Positions 1 through 7,882 of a stretch of 64,000 nucleotides of DNA are shown here, piece by piece. This DNA is from Pseudomonas libanensis (lineage in GTDB: Bacteria; Pseudomonadota; Gammaproteobacteria; Pseudomonadales; Pseudomonadaceae). Every line of letters starts with the position of its first letter. The first letter of the stretch is position 1. Position numbers and translations under genes: made by a program. The stretch is taken from contig NZ_JYLH01000001.1 in assembly GCF_001439685.1 (NCBI RefSeq), forward strand, positions 1 to 64,000, read 5' to 3'. The notes under the pieces are model-generated. The model did no database searches, was not told the DNA's origin, and was given only the letters and a program-made list of their open reading frames with translations.

Positions 1-3000
1 TTGCCGCCTTCGCCGACGGTGGTGGTGGCAGTCAGCACCACATCGACCTTGTCGATGGTGTCGTTGATCGTAGTGGTGGCGCCGTTGCCTGCAACTTCCA
101 GTTTTTCGAAGTTGCCGCCAGTGGTCTCAGTGATCTGGACGGTCTGGGTGCTCTTGTCGATGAACACGTCATCGGTCGGTGCAGGGACGGTCACGGTGCC
201 GACGGTATCTCCCGCCTTGATGGTGATCGACGAGCCGTTATCCAACTTCAACGTAACGTCAGTGCCCGCTTTGTTGGAAAGCGTAGCGGTGTACGTAATC
301 TGTCCACCTTCGTTAACTGCGCTTGGTGCAGTCAGCGTGACGGTGGTGGTGTTATCGGTGCCCGGGGTGTCAGTCACCGTCGTGGTGACTTTATCGGTCC
401 CTGGAACCAGGTTCTCAAAGTGTTCGCCGCCGGTGACGCCTTTGATCGCAGTGGTGACAGTTTGATCGCCTTTGTAGACGTCATCTGGCGCCAAGACCGA
501 AACAGTGCCGCTCGACTGATTCACACCGATAGTGATGGACTGGCCGTTATCCAGGGTGACAGTCAATGGATTGGTGATGTTAGTCACCGGCACGCCGTTT
601 TTATCCACAAGGCTGGCGGTGTAGACGATGTTGCCGCCTTCGCCGACAGTGGTGGTGGCGGTCAGCACCACATCGACCTTGTCGATGGTGTCGTTGATCG
701 TGGTGGTCGCACCGTTGCCTGCCACTTCCAGTTTTTCGAAGTTGCCGCCAGTGGTCTCAGTGATCTGGACGGTCTGGGTGCTCTTGTCGATGAACACGTC
801 ATCGGTAGGGGCCGGTACGGTCACGGTGCCGACAGTGTCGCCAGCTTTGATGGTGATCGACGAGCCGTTATCCAACTTCAAGGTGACGTCGGTGCCCGCC
901 TTGTTGGAAAGCGTAGCGGTGTAAGTGATCTGGCCACCTTCGTTAACGGCGCTTGGTGCAGTCAGCGTGACGGTGGTGGTGTTGTCGGTGCCCGGAGTAT
1001 CGGTGACGGTGGTGTTCACCGCAGCAGTACCCGGTACCAGATTTTCGAAATGCTCGCCGCCAGTCACGCCTTTGATCGCCGTGGTGACGGTCTGGTCGCC
1101 CTTGTAGACGTCATCAGGTGCAACAACCGAAACGCTGGCGCTCGATTCGTTAACACCGATGGTGATGGTTTTGCCGTTATCCAGGGTGACGGTAAGCGGA
1201 TTGGTGATGTTAGTCACCGGCGCACCGTTTTTATCCACAAGGCTGGCGGTGTAGACGATGTTGCCGCCTTCGCCCACGGTGGTGGTGGCGGTCAGAACCA
1301 CATCGACCTTATCGATGGTGTCGTTGATCGTGGTGGTGGCGCCGTTGCCTGCAACTTCTAACTTCTCAAAGTTGCCGCCAGCGGTCTCAGTGATCTTGAC
1401 CGTCTGGGTGCTCTTGTCGATGAACACGTCATCGGTAGGCGCAGGGACGGTCACGGTGCCGACGGTGTCGCCAGCTTTGATGGTGATGCTCGAACCGTTG
1501 TCGAGTTTCAGCGTTACATCAGTGCCCGCTTTATTGGAGAGCGTAGCGGTATAGGTGATCTGGCCACCTTCGTTAACTGCGCTTGGTGCAGTCAGCGTGA
1601 CGGTGGTGATGTTATCGGTGCCCGGGGTGTCAGTCACCGTCGTGATGACTTTATCGGTCCCTGGAACCAGATTCTCAAAGTGTTCGCCGCCGGTGACGCC
1701 TTTGATCGCAGTGGTGACAGTTTGATCGCCTTTGTAGACGTCATCCGGCGCCAAGACCGAAACAGTGCCGCTCGACTGATTCACACCGATAGTGATGGAC
1801 TGGCCGTTATCCAGGGTGACAGTCAATGGATTGGTGATGTTAGTCACCGGCGCGCCGTTTTTATCCACAAGACTGGCGGTGTAAACGATATTGCCGCCTT
1901 CGCCCACGGTGGTGGTTGCACTCAGGACCACATCGACCTTGTCGATGGTGTCGTTGATCGTGGTGGTGGCGCCGTTGCCTGCAACTTCCAACTTCTCGAA
2001 GTTGCCGCCAGAAGCGTCAGTGATCTTGACGGTCTGCGTGCTCTTGTCGATGAACACGTCATCGGTAGGGGCCGGTACGGTCACGGTGCCGACAGTGTCG
2101 CCAGCTTTGATGGTGATCGACGAGCCGTTATCCAACTTCAAAGTGACGTCAGTACCGGCCTTGTTGCTCAAGGTGGCGGTGTAGGTGATCTGGCCGCCTT
2201 CGTTGACGGCGCTTGGTGCAGTCAGCGTGACCGTCGTGATGTTGTCGGTGCCCGGAGTATCCGTAACGGTGGTGTTCACCGCGGCAGTACCCGGTACCAG
2301 ATTTTCGAAGTGCTCGCCGCCAGTCACGCCTTTGATAGCGGTGGTGACGGTTTGATCGCCTTTGTACACATCATCCGGAGCAATAACCGAAACGCTAGCA
2401 CTCGATTCGTTAACCCCGATGGTGATGGTTTTGCCGTTATCCAAGGTGACGGTGAGCGGGTTGGTGATGTTGGTTACCGGCGTACCGTTTTTATCCACAA
2501 GGCTGGCGGTGTAGACGATATTGCCGCCTTCGCCCACGGTGGTGGTGGCGGTCAGCACCACATCGACCTTGTCGATGGTGTCGTTGATCGTGGTGGTAGC
2601 GCCGTTGCCTGCAACTTCTAACTTCTCGAAGTTGCCGCCAGTGGTCTCAGTGATCTTGACCGTCTGGGTGCTCTTATCGATGAACACATCATCGGTCGGT
2701 GCAGGGACAGTTACCGTACCGACAGTGTCACCGGCTTTGATGGTGATGCTCGAACCGTTGTCGAGTTTGAGGGTTACGTCAGTGCCTGCTTTGTTGGAAA
2801 GCGTAGCGGTATAGGTGATCTGGCCGCCTTCGTTAACGGCACTCGGAGCAGTCAACGTGACAGTCGTGGTGTTATCGGTGCCCAGGGTGTCAGTCACCGT
2901 CGTGGTGACTTTATCGGTCCCTGGAACCAGGTTCTCAAAGTGCTCGCCGCCTGTGACACCTTTGATAGCGGTGGTGACGGTTTGATCGCCCTTGTACACA

Positions 3001-4090
3001 TCATCTGGAGCTACAACCGAGATAGAGCTGCTGGACTGGTTCACCCCGATGGTAATGGTCTGGCCGTTATCCAGGGTGACAGTCAATGGATTGGTGATGT
3101 TGGTTACCGGCGCACCATTCTTATCCACAAGGCTGGCGGTGTAGACGATGTTGCCGCCTTCGCCCACGGTGGTGGTGGCAGTCAGCACCACATCGACCTT
3201 GTCGATGGTGTCGTTGATCGTGGTGGGGGCGCCATTGCCGGCAACTTCCAGTTTTTCGAAGTTGCCGCCAGTAGTCTCGGTGATCTGGACGGTCTGGGTG
3301 CTCTTGTCGATGAACACGTCATCGGTTGGGGCCGGTACGGTCACGGTGCCGACGGTGTCCCCAGCCTTGATGGTGATGCTCGAACCGTTGTCCAGCTTCA
3401 AGGTGACGTCGGTGCCCGCCTTGTTGGAAAGCGTAGCGGTGTAAGTGATCTGGCCACCTTCGTTAACTGCGCTTGGTGCAGTCAGCGTGACCGTCGTGGT
3501 GTTGTCGGTGCCCGGAGTATCCGTAACGGTGGTGTTCACCGCAGCAGTACCCGGCACCAGATTCTCGAAGTGCTCGCCGCCAGCCACGCCTTTGATAGCA
3601 GTGGTGACGGTTTGATCGCCTTTGTACACATCATCCGGTGCCACAACCGAGATAGAACCGCTGGATTGGTTCACGCCAATGGTAATGGTCTGGCCGTTAT
3701 CCAAAGTGACCGTTAACGGATTGGTGATGTTAGTCACCGGCGCACCATTCTTATCCACAAGGCTGGCGGTGTAGACGATATTGCCGCCTTCGCCCACGGT
3801 GGTGGTTGCACTCAGAACCACATCGACCTTATCGATGGTGTCGTTGATCGTGGTGGTAGCGCCGTTGCCTACAACTTCTAACTTCTCAAAGTTGCCGCCA
3901 GTGGTCTCAGTGATCTTGACCGTCTGGGTGCTCTTGTCGATGAACACGTCATCGGTCGGCGCCGGAACAGTCACAGTGCCGACGGTATCGCCAGCCTTGA
4001 TGGTGATCGACGAGCCATTATCCAACTTCAACGTAACGTCAGTGCCCGCTTTATTGGAAAGCGTAGCGGTATACGTAACCTGTCCACCCT
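1..4090 (-). repeat. 630-bp (210-residue) tandem coding repeats of LapA
   Basis: The anchor ttgccgccttcgcc recurs at 1, 631, 1261, 1891, 2521, 3151 and 3781, exactly 630 bp apart. Each unit encodes two related Ig/cadherin-like modules, one with EGGQITYTATLSNKAGTDV and one with GEGGNIVYTASLVDKNGAPV. Adjacent units alternate between two subtypes (GTDKVTTTVTDT and GTAAVNTTVTDT), giving a 1260-bp higher-order period. Confidence 0.95.
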
Positions 4091-6146
4091 CGTTCGCCTC
4101 GGTCGGTGCCGTCAGCGTCACAGTGGTGGTGTCGATCGAATCAGTAACCGTAGTGACCGCCGGTGTGGTACTCGGCACCAGGCTTTCAAAATTGCCGCCG
4201 GTCGCGCCGGTGATGGTCGTGCTGATGGTGCTGCCATTGACGTAGACGTCATTGGGCGGCGTGTCCACGACCACGCTGCCGACGGACTCGCCCGCCTTGA
4301 TAGTGATCACCGAGCCATTGCTCAAGGTGACAGTTACAGGCGTCTGCGCCGGGTTGGTCAAGGTCGCGGTGTAGGTGATCTGCCCGCCTTCGGTCACGGT
4401 TTCGCCAGCGGTCAGCGTGACGGTAGTGGCGTCGACCGAATCGGTGATGGTGGTGACCGCCGGCGTGGTGCTCGGCACCAGGTTTTCGAAATTGCCGCCG
4501 GTTGCACCGGTAATGGTGGTGCTGACAGTCGAACCATTGTTGTAGGCGTCGTTCGCTGCAGTATCGACAACAACGTTGCCCGCCGACTCGCCGGCCTTGA
4601 TGGTAATCACCGAGCCATTGCTCAAGGTGACGGTCACAGGCGTCTGCGCCGGGTTGGTCAGGGTGGCGGTGTAGGTGATCTGGCCGCCTTCAGTGACGTT
4701 GCCGTCGGCTGTCAGGGTAACGGTGGTGGTATCGACCGAATCGGTAATGGTGGTGACCGCCGGCGTGGTGCTCGGCACCAGGTTCTCAAAGTTGCCGCCT
4801 GTTGCGCCCGTGATGGTGGTGCTGACGGTAGAACCATTGTTGTAGACGTCGTTCGCCGCAGTATCGACCACCACGGTGCCCGTTGACTCGCCCGCCTTGA
4901 TGGTAATCACCGAGCCATTGCTCAAGGTCACGGTGACAGGCGTTTGTGCCGGATTGGTCAGGGTGGCGGTGTAGGTGATCTGCCCACCTTCGGTCACGGT
5001 TTCGCCAGCGGTCAGCGTGACGGTGGTGGTATCGACCGAATCGGTAATGGTGGTGATCGCAGGCGTGGTGCTCGGCACCAGGTTTTCGAAATTACCGCCA
5101 GTTGCCCCGGTGATGGTGGTGCTGACAGTCGAACCGTTGTTGTAGACGTCGTTCGCCGGGGTGTCGACCACCACGGTGCCCGTAGACTCGCCCGCCTTGA
5201 TGGTAATCACCGAGCCATTGCTCAAGGTCACGGTGACAGGCGTCTGCGCCGGGTTGGTCAAGGTTGCGGTGTAGGTGATCTGCCCACCTTCGGTCACCGT
5301 ATCGCCTGCGGTCAGCGTCACGGTGGTGGTGTCGATGGTGTCGGTGATCTGTGTCACGGCCGGGTTAGGGTCGAGGGTCAACACCAGGTTGCCGCCGCCG
5401 GTGGTACCGGTAACGCTGACGCTGATCTGGCTTGGATCGATGTAGGGGCTGTCGTTAGGGGCCAGGGGCACATTGACGGTGCCGGTCAGTTGGCCGGACG
5501 GAATGGTAATCACCGCGCCATTGGACAAGGTCACAGTCAGGTCGCTGGTGGAGGGCCGCGTAACGGTAGCGGTATAGGTCAGCACACCGCCGGCTTCGGT
5601 GATGGTGGGGGTTGCGCTCAGGGACAGGGTCGCGGGCTGCAGCGTCAAGCCGGAATCAGCAGTGCCTGGTGCGCCGGCCAACGCGTTGAGTGTCGAGGTG
5701 CCCTGGCCGAGAGGGCCGGTTGGGAAGCCAATGGTCGGGTCGACACGGCCGGCGGTAGCGTCCAGCACCACGAAGCTGTGGCCACCCCCCGCGGCGCCAT
5801 TACCGGCAGCCGCTGCACCTGCGGCCGTGGCTTCCAGCTCGGTGGTCGGGTCGGCACCGGCGGCGATGGCTTGTTGCAGCTCGGCAACCGATGGCGCGGC
5901 CTGCTCAGCGGCAGCAGCCAGATTGGCGGTGGAGTCCGGCATATCGGCGCTCCACTGGGTGTCCCGGCCCAGGTCCAGGATGCGGCCGTTGGCCAGTTCC
6001 AGGCTCACCGCGCCCGATATGCCCGTGTCGATCTGGTCGCCTGCAAACAGGCGATCACCTTCTATGAGGACGCGACGTGTTCCTTCCGGAGAAATAACGA
6101 AAACTTGACCAACAATGCTTTTGACGATGGCAACAACACTGCTCAT
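1..6146 (-). CDS. lapA: LapA-type giant biofilm adhesin, N-terminal part (3' end outside window)
   Basis: Cell-surface adhesin of the LapA family, secreted by a type I system and held in the outer membrane by its N-terminal retention module. The ATG at 6144-6146 is preceded by GGAG at 6156-6159. The protein begins MSSVVAIVKSIVGQVFVIS, the family's N-terminal module. A TAAG site lies at residues 107-110 (nt 5817-5828), the di-alanine site cut by the periplasmic protease LapG in known LapA proteins. A linker is followed by four 100-residue repeats (TEGGQITYTATLTNPAQTPV type) and then by 210-residue double repeats that continue off the left edge. About 2,048 codons are visible and none is a stop. 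The vWA/RTX C-terminus and the lapD/lapG genes are not in the window. The identification rests on the N-terminal module, the TAAG site and the divergent lapEBC genes. Confidence 0.93.
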   Translation of the reverse strand, partial: MSSVVAIVKSIVGQVFVISPEGTRRVLIEGDRLFAGDQIDTGISGAVSLELANGRILDLGRDTQWSADMPDSTANLAAAAEQAAPSVAELQQAIAAGADPTTELEATAAGAAAAGNGAAGGGHSFVVLDATAGRVDPTIGFPTGPLGQGTSTLNALAGAPGTADSGLTLQPATLSLSATPTITEAGGVLTYTATVTRPSTSDLTVTLSNGAVITIPSGQLTGTVNVPLAPNDSPYIDPSQISVSVTGTTGGGNLVLTLDPNPAVTQITDTIDTTTVTLTAGDTVTEGGQITYTATLTNPAQTPVTVTLSNGSVITIKAGESTGTVVVDTPANDVYNNGSTVSTTITGATGGNFENLVPSTTPAITTITDSVDTTTVTLTAGETVTEGGQITYTATLTNPAQTPVTVTLSNGSVITIKAGESTGTVVVDTAANDVYNNGSTVSTTITGATGGNFENLVPSTTPAVTTITDSVDTTTVTLTADGNVTEGGQITYTATLTNPAQTPVTVTLSNGSVITIKAGESAGNVVVDTAANDAYNNGSTVSTTITGATGGNFENLVPSTTPAVTTITDSVDATTVTLTAGETVTEGGQITYTATLTNPAQTPVTVTLSNGSVITIKAGESVGSVVVDTPPNDVYVNGSTISTTITGATGGNFESLVPSTTPAVTTVTDSIDTTTVTLTAPTEANEGGQVTYTATLSNKAGTDVTLKLDNGSSITIKAGDTVGTVTVPAPTDDVFIDKSTQTVKITETTGGNFEKLEVVGNGATTTINDTIDKVDVVLSATTTVGEGGNIVYTASLVDKNGAPVTNITNPLTVTLDNGQTITIGVNQSSGSISVVAPDDVYKGDQTVTTAIKGVAGGEHFENLVPGTAAVNTTVTDTPGTDNTTTVTLTAPSAVNEGGQITYTATLSNKAGTDVTLKLDNGSSITIKAGDTVGTVTVPAPTDDVFIDKSTQTVQITETTGGNFEKLEVAGNGAPTTINDTIDKVDVVLTATTTVGEGGNIVYTASLVDKNGAPVTNITNPLTVTLDNGQTITIGVNQSSSSISVVAPDDVYKGDQTVTTAIKGVTGGEHFENLVPGTDKVTTTVTDTLGTDNTTTVTLTAPSAVNEGGQITYTATLSNKAGTDVTLKLDNGSSITIKAGDTVGTVTVPAPTDDVFIDKSTQTVKITETTGGNFEKLEVAGNGATTTINDTIDKVDVVLTATTTVGEGGNIVYTASLVDKNGTPVTNITNPLTVTLDNGKTITIGVNESSASVSVIAPDDVYKGDQTVTTAIKGVTGGEHFENLVPGTAAVNTTVTDTPGTDNITTVTLTAPSAVNEGGQITYTATLSNKAGTDVTLKLDNGSSITIKAGDTVGTVTVPAPTDDVFIDKSTQTVKITDASGGNFEKLEVAGNGATTTINDTIDKVDVVLSATTTVGEGGNIVYTASLVDKNGAPVTNITNPLTVTLDNGQSITIGVNQSSGTVSVLAPDDVYKGDQTVTTAIKGVTGGEHFENLVPGTDKVITTVTDTPGTDNITTVTLTAPSAVNEGGQITYTATLSNKAGTDVTLKLDNGSSITIKAGDTVGTVTVPAPTDDVFIDKSTQTVKITETAGGNFEKLEVAGNGATTTINDTIDKVDVVLTATTTVGEGGNIVYTASLVDKNGAPVTNITNPLTVTLDNGKTITIGVNESSASVSVVAPDDVYKGDQTVTTAIKGVTGGEHFENLVPGTAAVNTTVTDTPGTDNTTTVTLTAPSAVNEGGQITYTATLSNKAGTDVTLKLDNGSSITIKAGDTVGTVTVPAPTDDVFIDKSTQTVQITETTGGNFEKLEVAGNGATTTINDTIDKVDVVLTATTTVGEGGNIVYTASLVDKNGVPVTNITNPLTVTLDNGQSITIGVNQSSGTVSVLAPDDVYKGDQTVTTAIKGVTGGEHFENLVPGTDKVTTTVTDTPGTDNTTTVTLTAPSAVNEGGQITYTATLSNKAGTDVTLKLDNGSSITIKAGDTVGTVTVPAPTDDVFIDKSTQTVQITETTGGNFEKLEVAGNGATTTINDTIDKVDVVLTATTTVGEGG
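4130..5340 (-). repeat. 300-bp (100-residue) tandem coding repeats of LapA
   Basis: Four units with an exact 300-bp period; the gatctg(c/g)cc anchor occurs at 4378, 4678, 4978 and 5278. Each encodes a module with VTEGGQITYTATLTNPAQTP, SNGSVITIKAGES and TTITGATGGNFENLVPSTT. They lie between the N-terminal retention module and the longer 630-bp repeats. Confidence 0.93.
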
Positions 6147-6485
6147 TAAAATTTTCTCCGGAGGTCCGTTTCGACAAATTCCATTTCGCAGCGCGCTATT
6201 AGCACTGCCAATTGGGGGGGCGTAGTCTACAAATGTATTGACGTCAAATATTTGGCTAGATTTTTTAACGATCTAGTTTGTGCCAAACTATTGACCTTAT
6301 GGTCGCCATCCTAAACAATCGCTCCCGTAATGTCACATTGATATTTAAGCGGCGAACCGTCCTACATGTGTGAAGCAGTTCCGTTTTTTGAACTTTCCGA
6401 CGTACGGTCATTACGGTAGCCATTATCCGACGCAGCGGTGCTAATCGCTGTGATTTGAGACAAGAAGTCCTGGGGAAATTTTTAA
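6147..6485. promoter_or_regulatory. divergent lapA / lapE promoter region with palindromes
   Basis: A 339-bp gap with no plausible gene, distinctly AT-richer than its neighbours. It holds a perfect 10-bp palindrome TTGACGTCAA at 6238-6247. It also holds an inverted repeat CTAGAT (6256-6261) / ATCTAG (6271-6276), flanked by TTGG and CCAA. These are candidate operators for lapA and/or lapEBC. FleQ, the c-di-GMP-responsive regulator, is known to act at lap promoters in Pseudomonas, but I cannot assign these sites to it. Confidence 0.5.
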
Positions 6486-7841
6486 ATGCGCCTGCACCTG
6501 TTCAAGGCAATTCCGTTCGTTCTCGCCGCCAGTTTCGTACAAGCCCAGACGCTGCCCCAAGCCATGCAACAGGCCTTGGATGTGCACCCGGAAATCCAGG
6601 CAGGTGTAAACAGCCGTATCGCCGCCGATTACCAATTGCGCGCCGCCCAAGGTGGCTACCTGCCGCGAGTCGACCTGAACGCCGGTTATGGCCGCCAAGG
6701 GACCGACAACGCCACTACCCGCGCCAACAATCCCAGCGGCAACCACTGGGACACGCTCAACCGCGGTGAATCCAGCCTGCGCCTGCAGCAAATGATTTTT
6801 GACGGTTTCGCCACCTCCAGCGAAGTCGGGCGTCAACAAGCCAACGTTAATTCCCGTGCCTATTCCTTGCTGGGTACTTCCGAGCGTACAGCGTTGACCG
6901 TTGCCCAGGTCTACCTCGAAGTGTTGACCCGCCGTGAGTTCGTGCGCCTGGCCGAAGACAACCTGCGCAATCACGAACGCATCTACGACCAGATCAAGCT
7001 GCGCACCGACCGCGGCGTCGGCAACGGTGCCGACCAGGACCAGGCCGAAGCGCGCCTGGCCCAGGCCCGCAACAACCTGATCACCGAGCAGACCAATCTG
7101 GCAGACGCGCAAACCAACTACCTCAGCGCCGTCGGCCAGATGCCCGACCAGCTCGAGCGCCCGGCGCCGTTCTTGGCCATGCTGCCGGCGGACCTGAATG
7201 AAGCCCGTCGCCAGATGCTCGACAACAGCCCGGTCCTGCGTTCGGCCGAGTCGGATATCTCCGCCGCCGAGAAACAGTACGAAGCCGCCAAATCCAGCTT
7301 CTACCCGCGCTTTGACGCTGAGCTTGGCACCAACGCCGACAACAACGTCTCCGGTGACCCGAACCACAGCAACGGCTGGGAAGCCATGGTGCGCATGCGC
7401 TTCAACCTGTTTGCCGGTGGCAGCAACAAAGCCGACCTGCAATCGAAGTCCTACCAGGCCAACCAGGCGCTGGACATTCGCAACAACGCCTTGCGCCAAC
7501 TCAATGAAGAGCTAGGCTTGGCTTGGAACGCCCTGAACAACGCCAACGCGCAATTGCCGGTCGCCCAGCAGTACGTGGATCACAGCACCCGCGTACGCAC
7601 GTCCTACCAGCAACAGTTCAGCCTTGGTCAACGTACCCTGCTGGATTTGCTCGACAGCGAAAATGAATTGTTCACCGCTTCCCGCCGCCTGGAAGAAATC
7701 AAGAACATTCAGTTATTTACTCAGTACCGAATCAAGGCGACCATGGGCGAATTGCTCAAGAGCCAGGGAGTGGTTGCACCAATGGCCTCCGTCGTGCAGA
7801 ACGACGTGAAACCTAAAGTCCAACTGCCTGGGATGAATTGA
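6486..7841 (+). CDS. lapE: LapE, TolC-family outer-membrane channel of the LapA type I secretion system
   Basis: Outer-membrane factor of 451 residues, the usual TolC size. It has a Sec signal peptide at about residues 1-20 (MRLHLFKAIPFVLAASFVQA). Two TolC-type helical halves follow, with LTVAQVYLEVLTRREFVRLAEDN in the first and the conserved GQRTLLDLLDSENELFTA near the C-terminus. It is transcribed divergently from lapA and is followed 41 bp later by lapB. The channel would export LapA in one step through LapB-LapC-LapE. The order lapE-lapB-lapC matches the known lap locus of P. fluorescens. Confidence 0.93.
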   Translation: MRLHLFKAIPFVLAASFVQAQTLPQAMQQALDVHPEIQAGVNSRIAADYQLRAAQGGYLPRVDLNAGYGRQGTDNATTRANNPSGNHWDTLNRGESSLRLQQMIFDGFATSSEVGRQQANVNSRAYSLLGTSERTALTVAQVYLEVLTRREFVRLAEDNLRNHERIYDQIKLRTDRGVGNGADQDQAEARLAQARNNLITEQTNLADAQTNYLSAVGQMPDQLERPAPFLAMLPADLNEARRQMLDNSPVLRSAESDISAAEKQYEAAKSSFYPRFDAELGTNADNNVSGDPNHSNGWEAMVRMRFNLFAGGSNKADLQSKSYQANQALDIRNNALRQLNEELGLAWNALNNANAQLPVAQQYVDHSTRVRTSYQQQFSLGQRTLLDLLDSENELFTASRRLEEIKNIQLFTQYRIKATMGELLKSQGVVAPMASVVQNDVKPKVQLPGMN

Positions 7842-7882
7842 GCCACCCCAATAGCCCCATCTGTTAGTCGAGAGTGCACCGC

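Noticed and set aside
420..2621. Two 313-codon plus-strand open frames (420-1361 and 1680-2621) opposite lapA
   Set aside because: They are antisense copies of the repeat array, spaced 1260 bp apart like the repeats, with low-complexity Asp/Gly/His-rich translations and no ribosome sites.
1..5340. Regularly spaced direct repeats as a possible CRISPR array or satellite
   Set aside because: The periods (630 and 300 bp) are multiples of three and lie in one uninterrupted reading frame of an adhesin; there are no short repeats with unique spacers.
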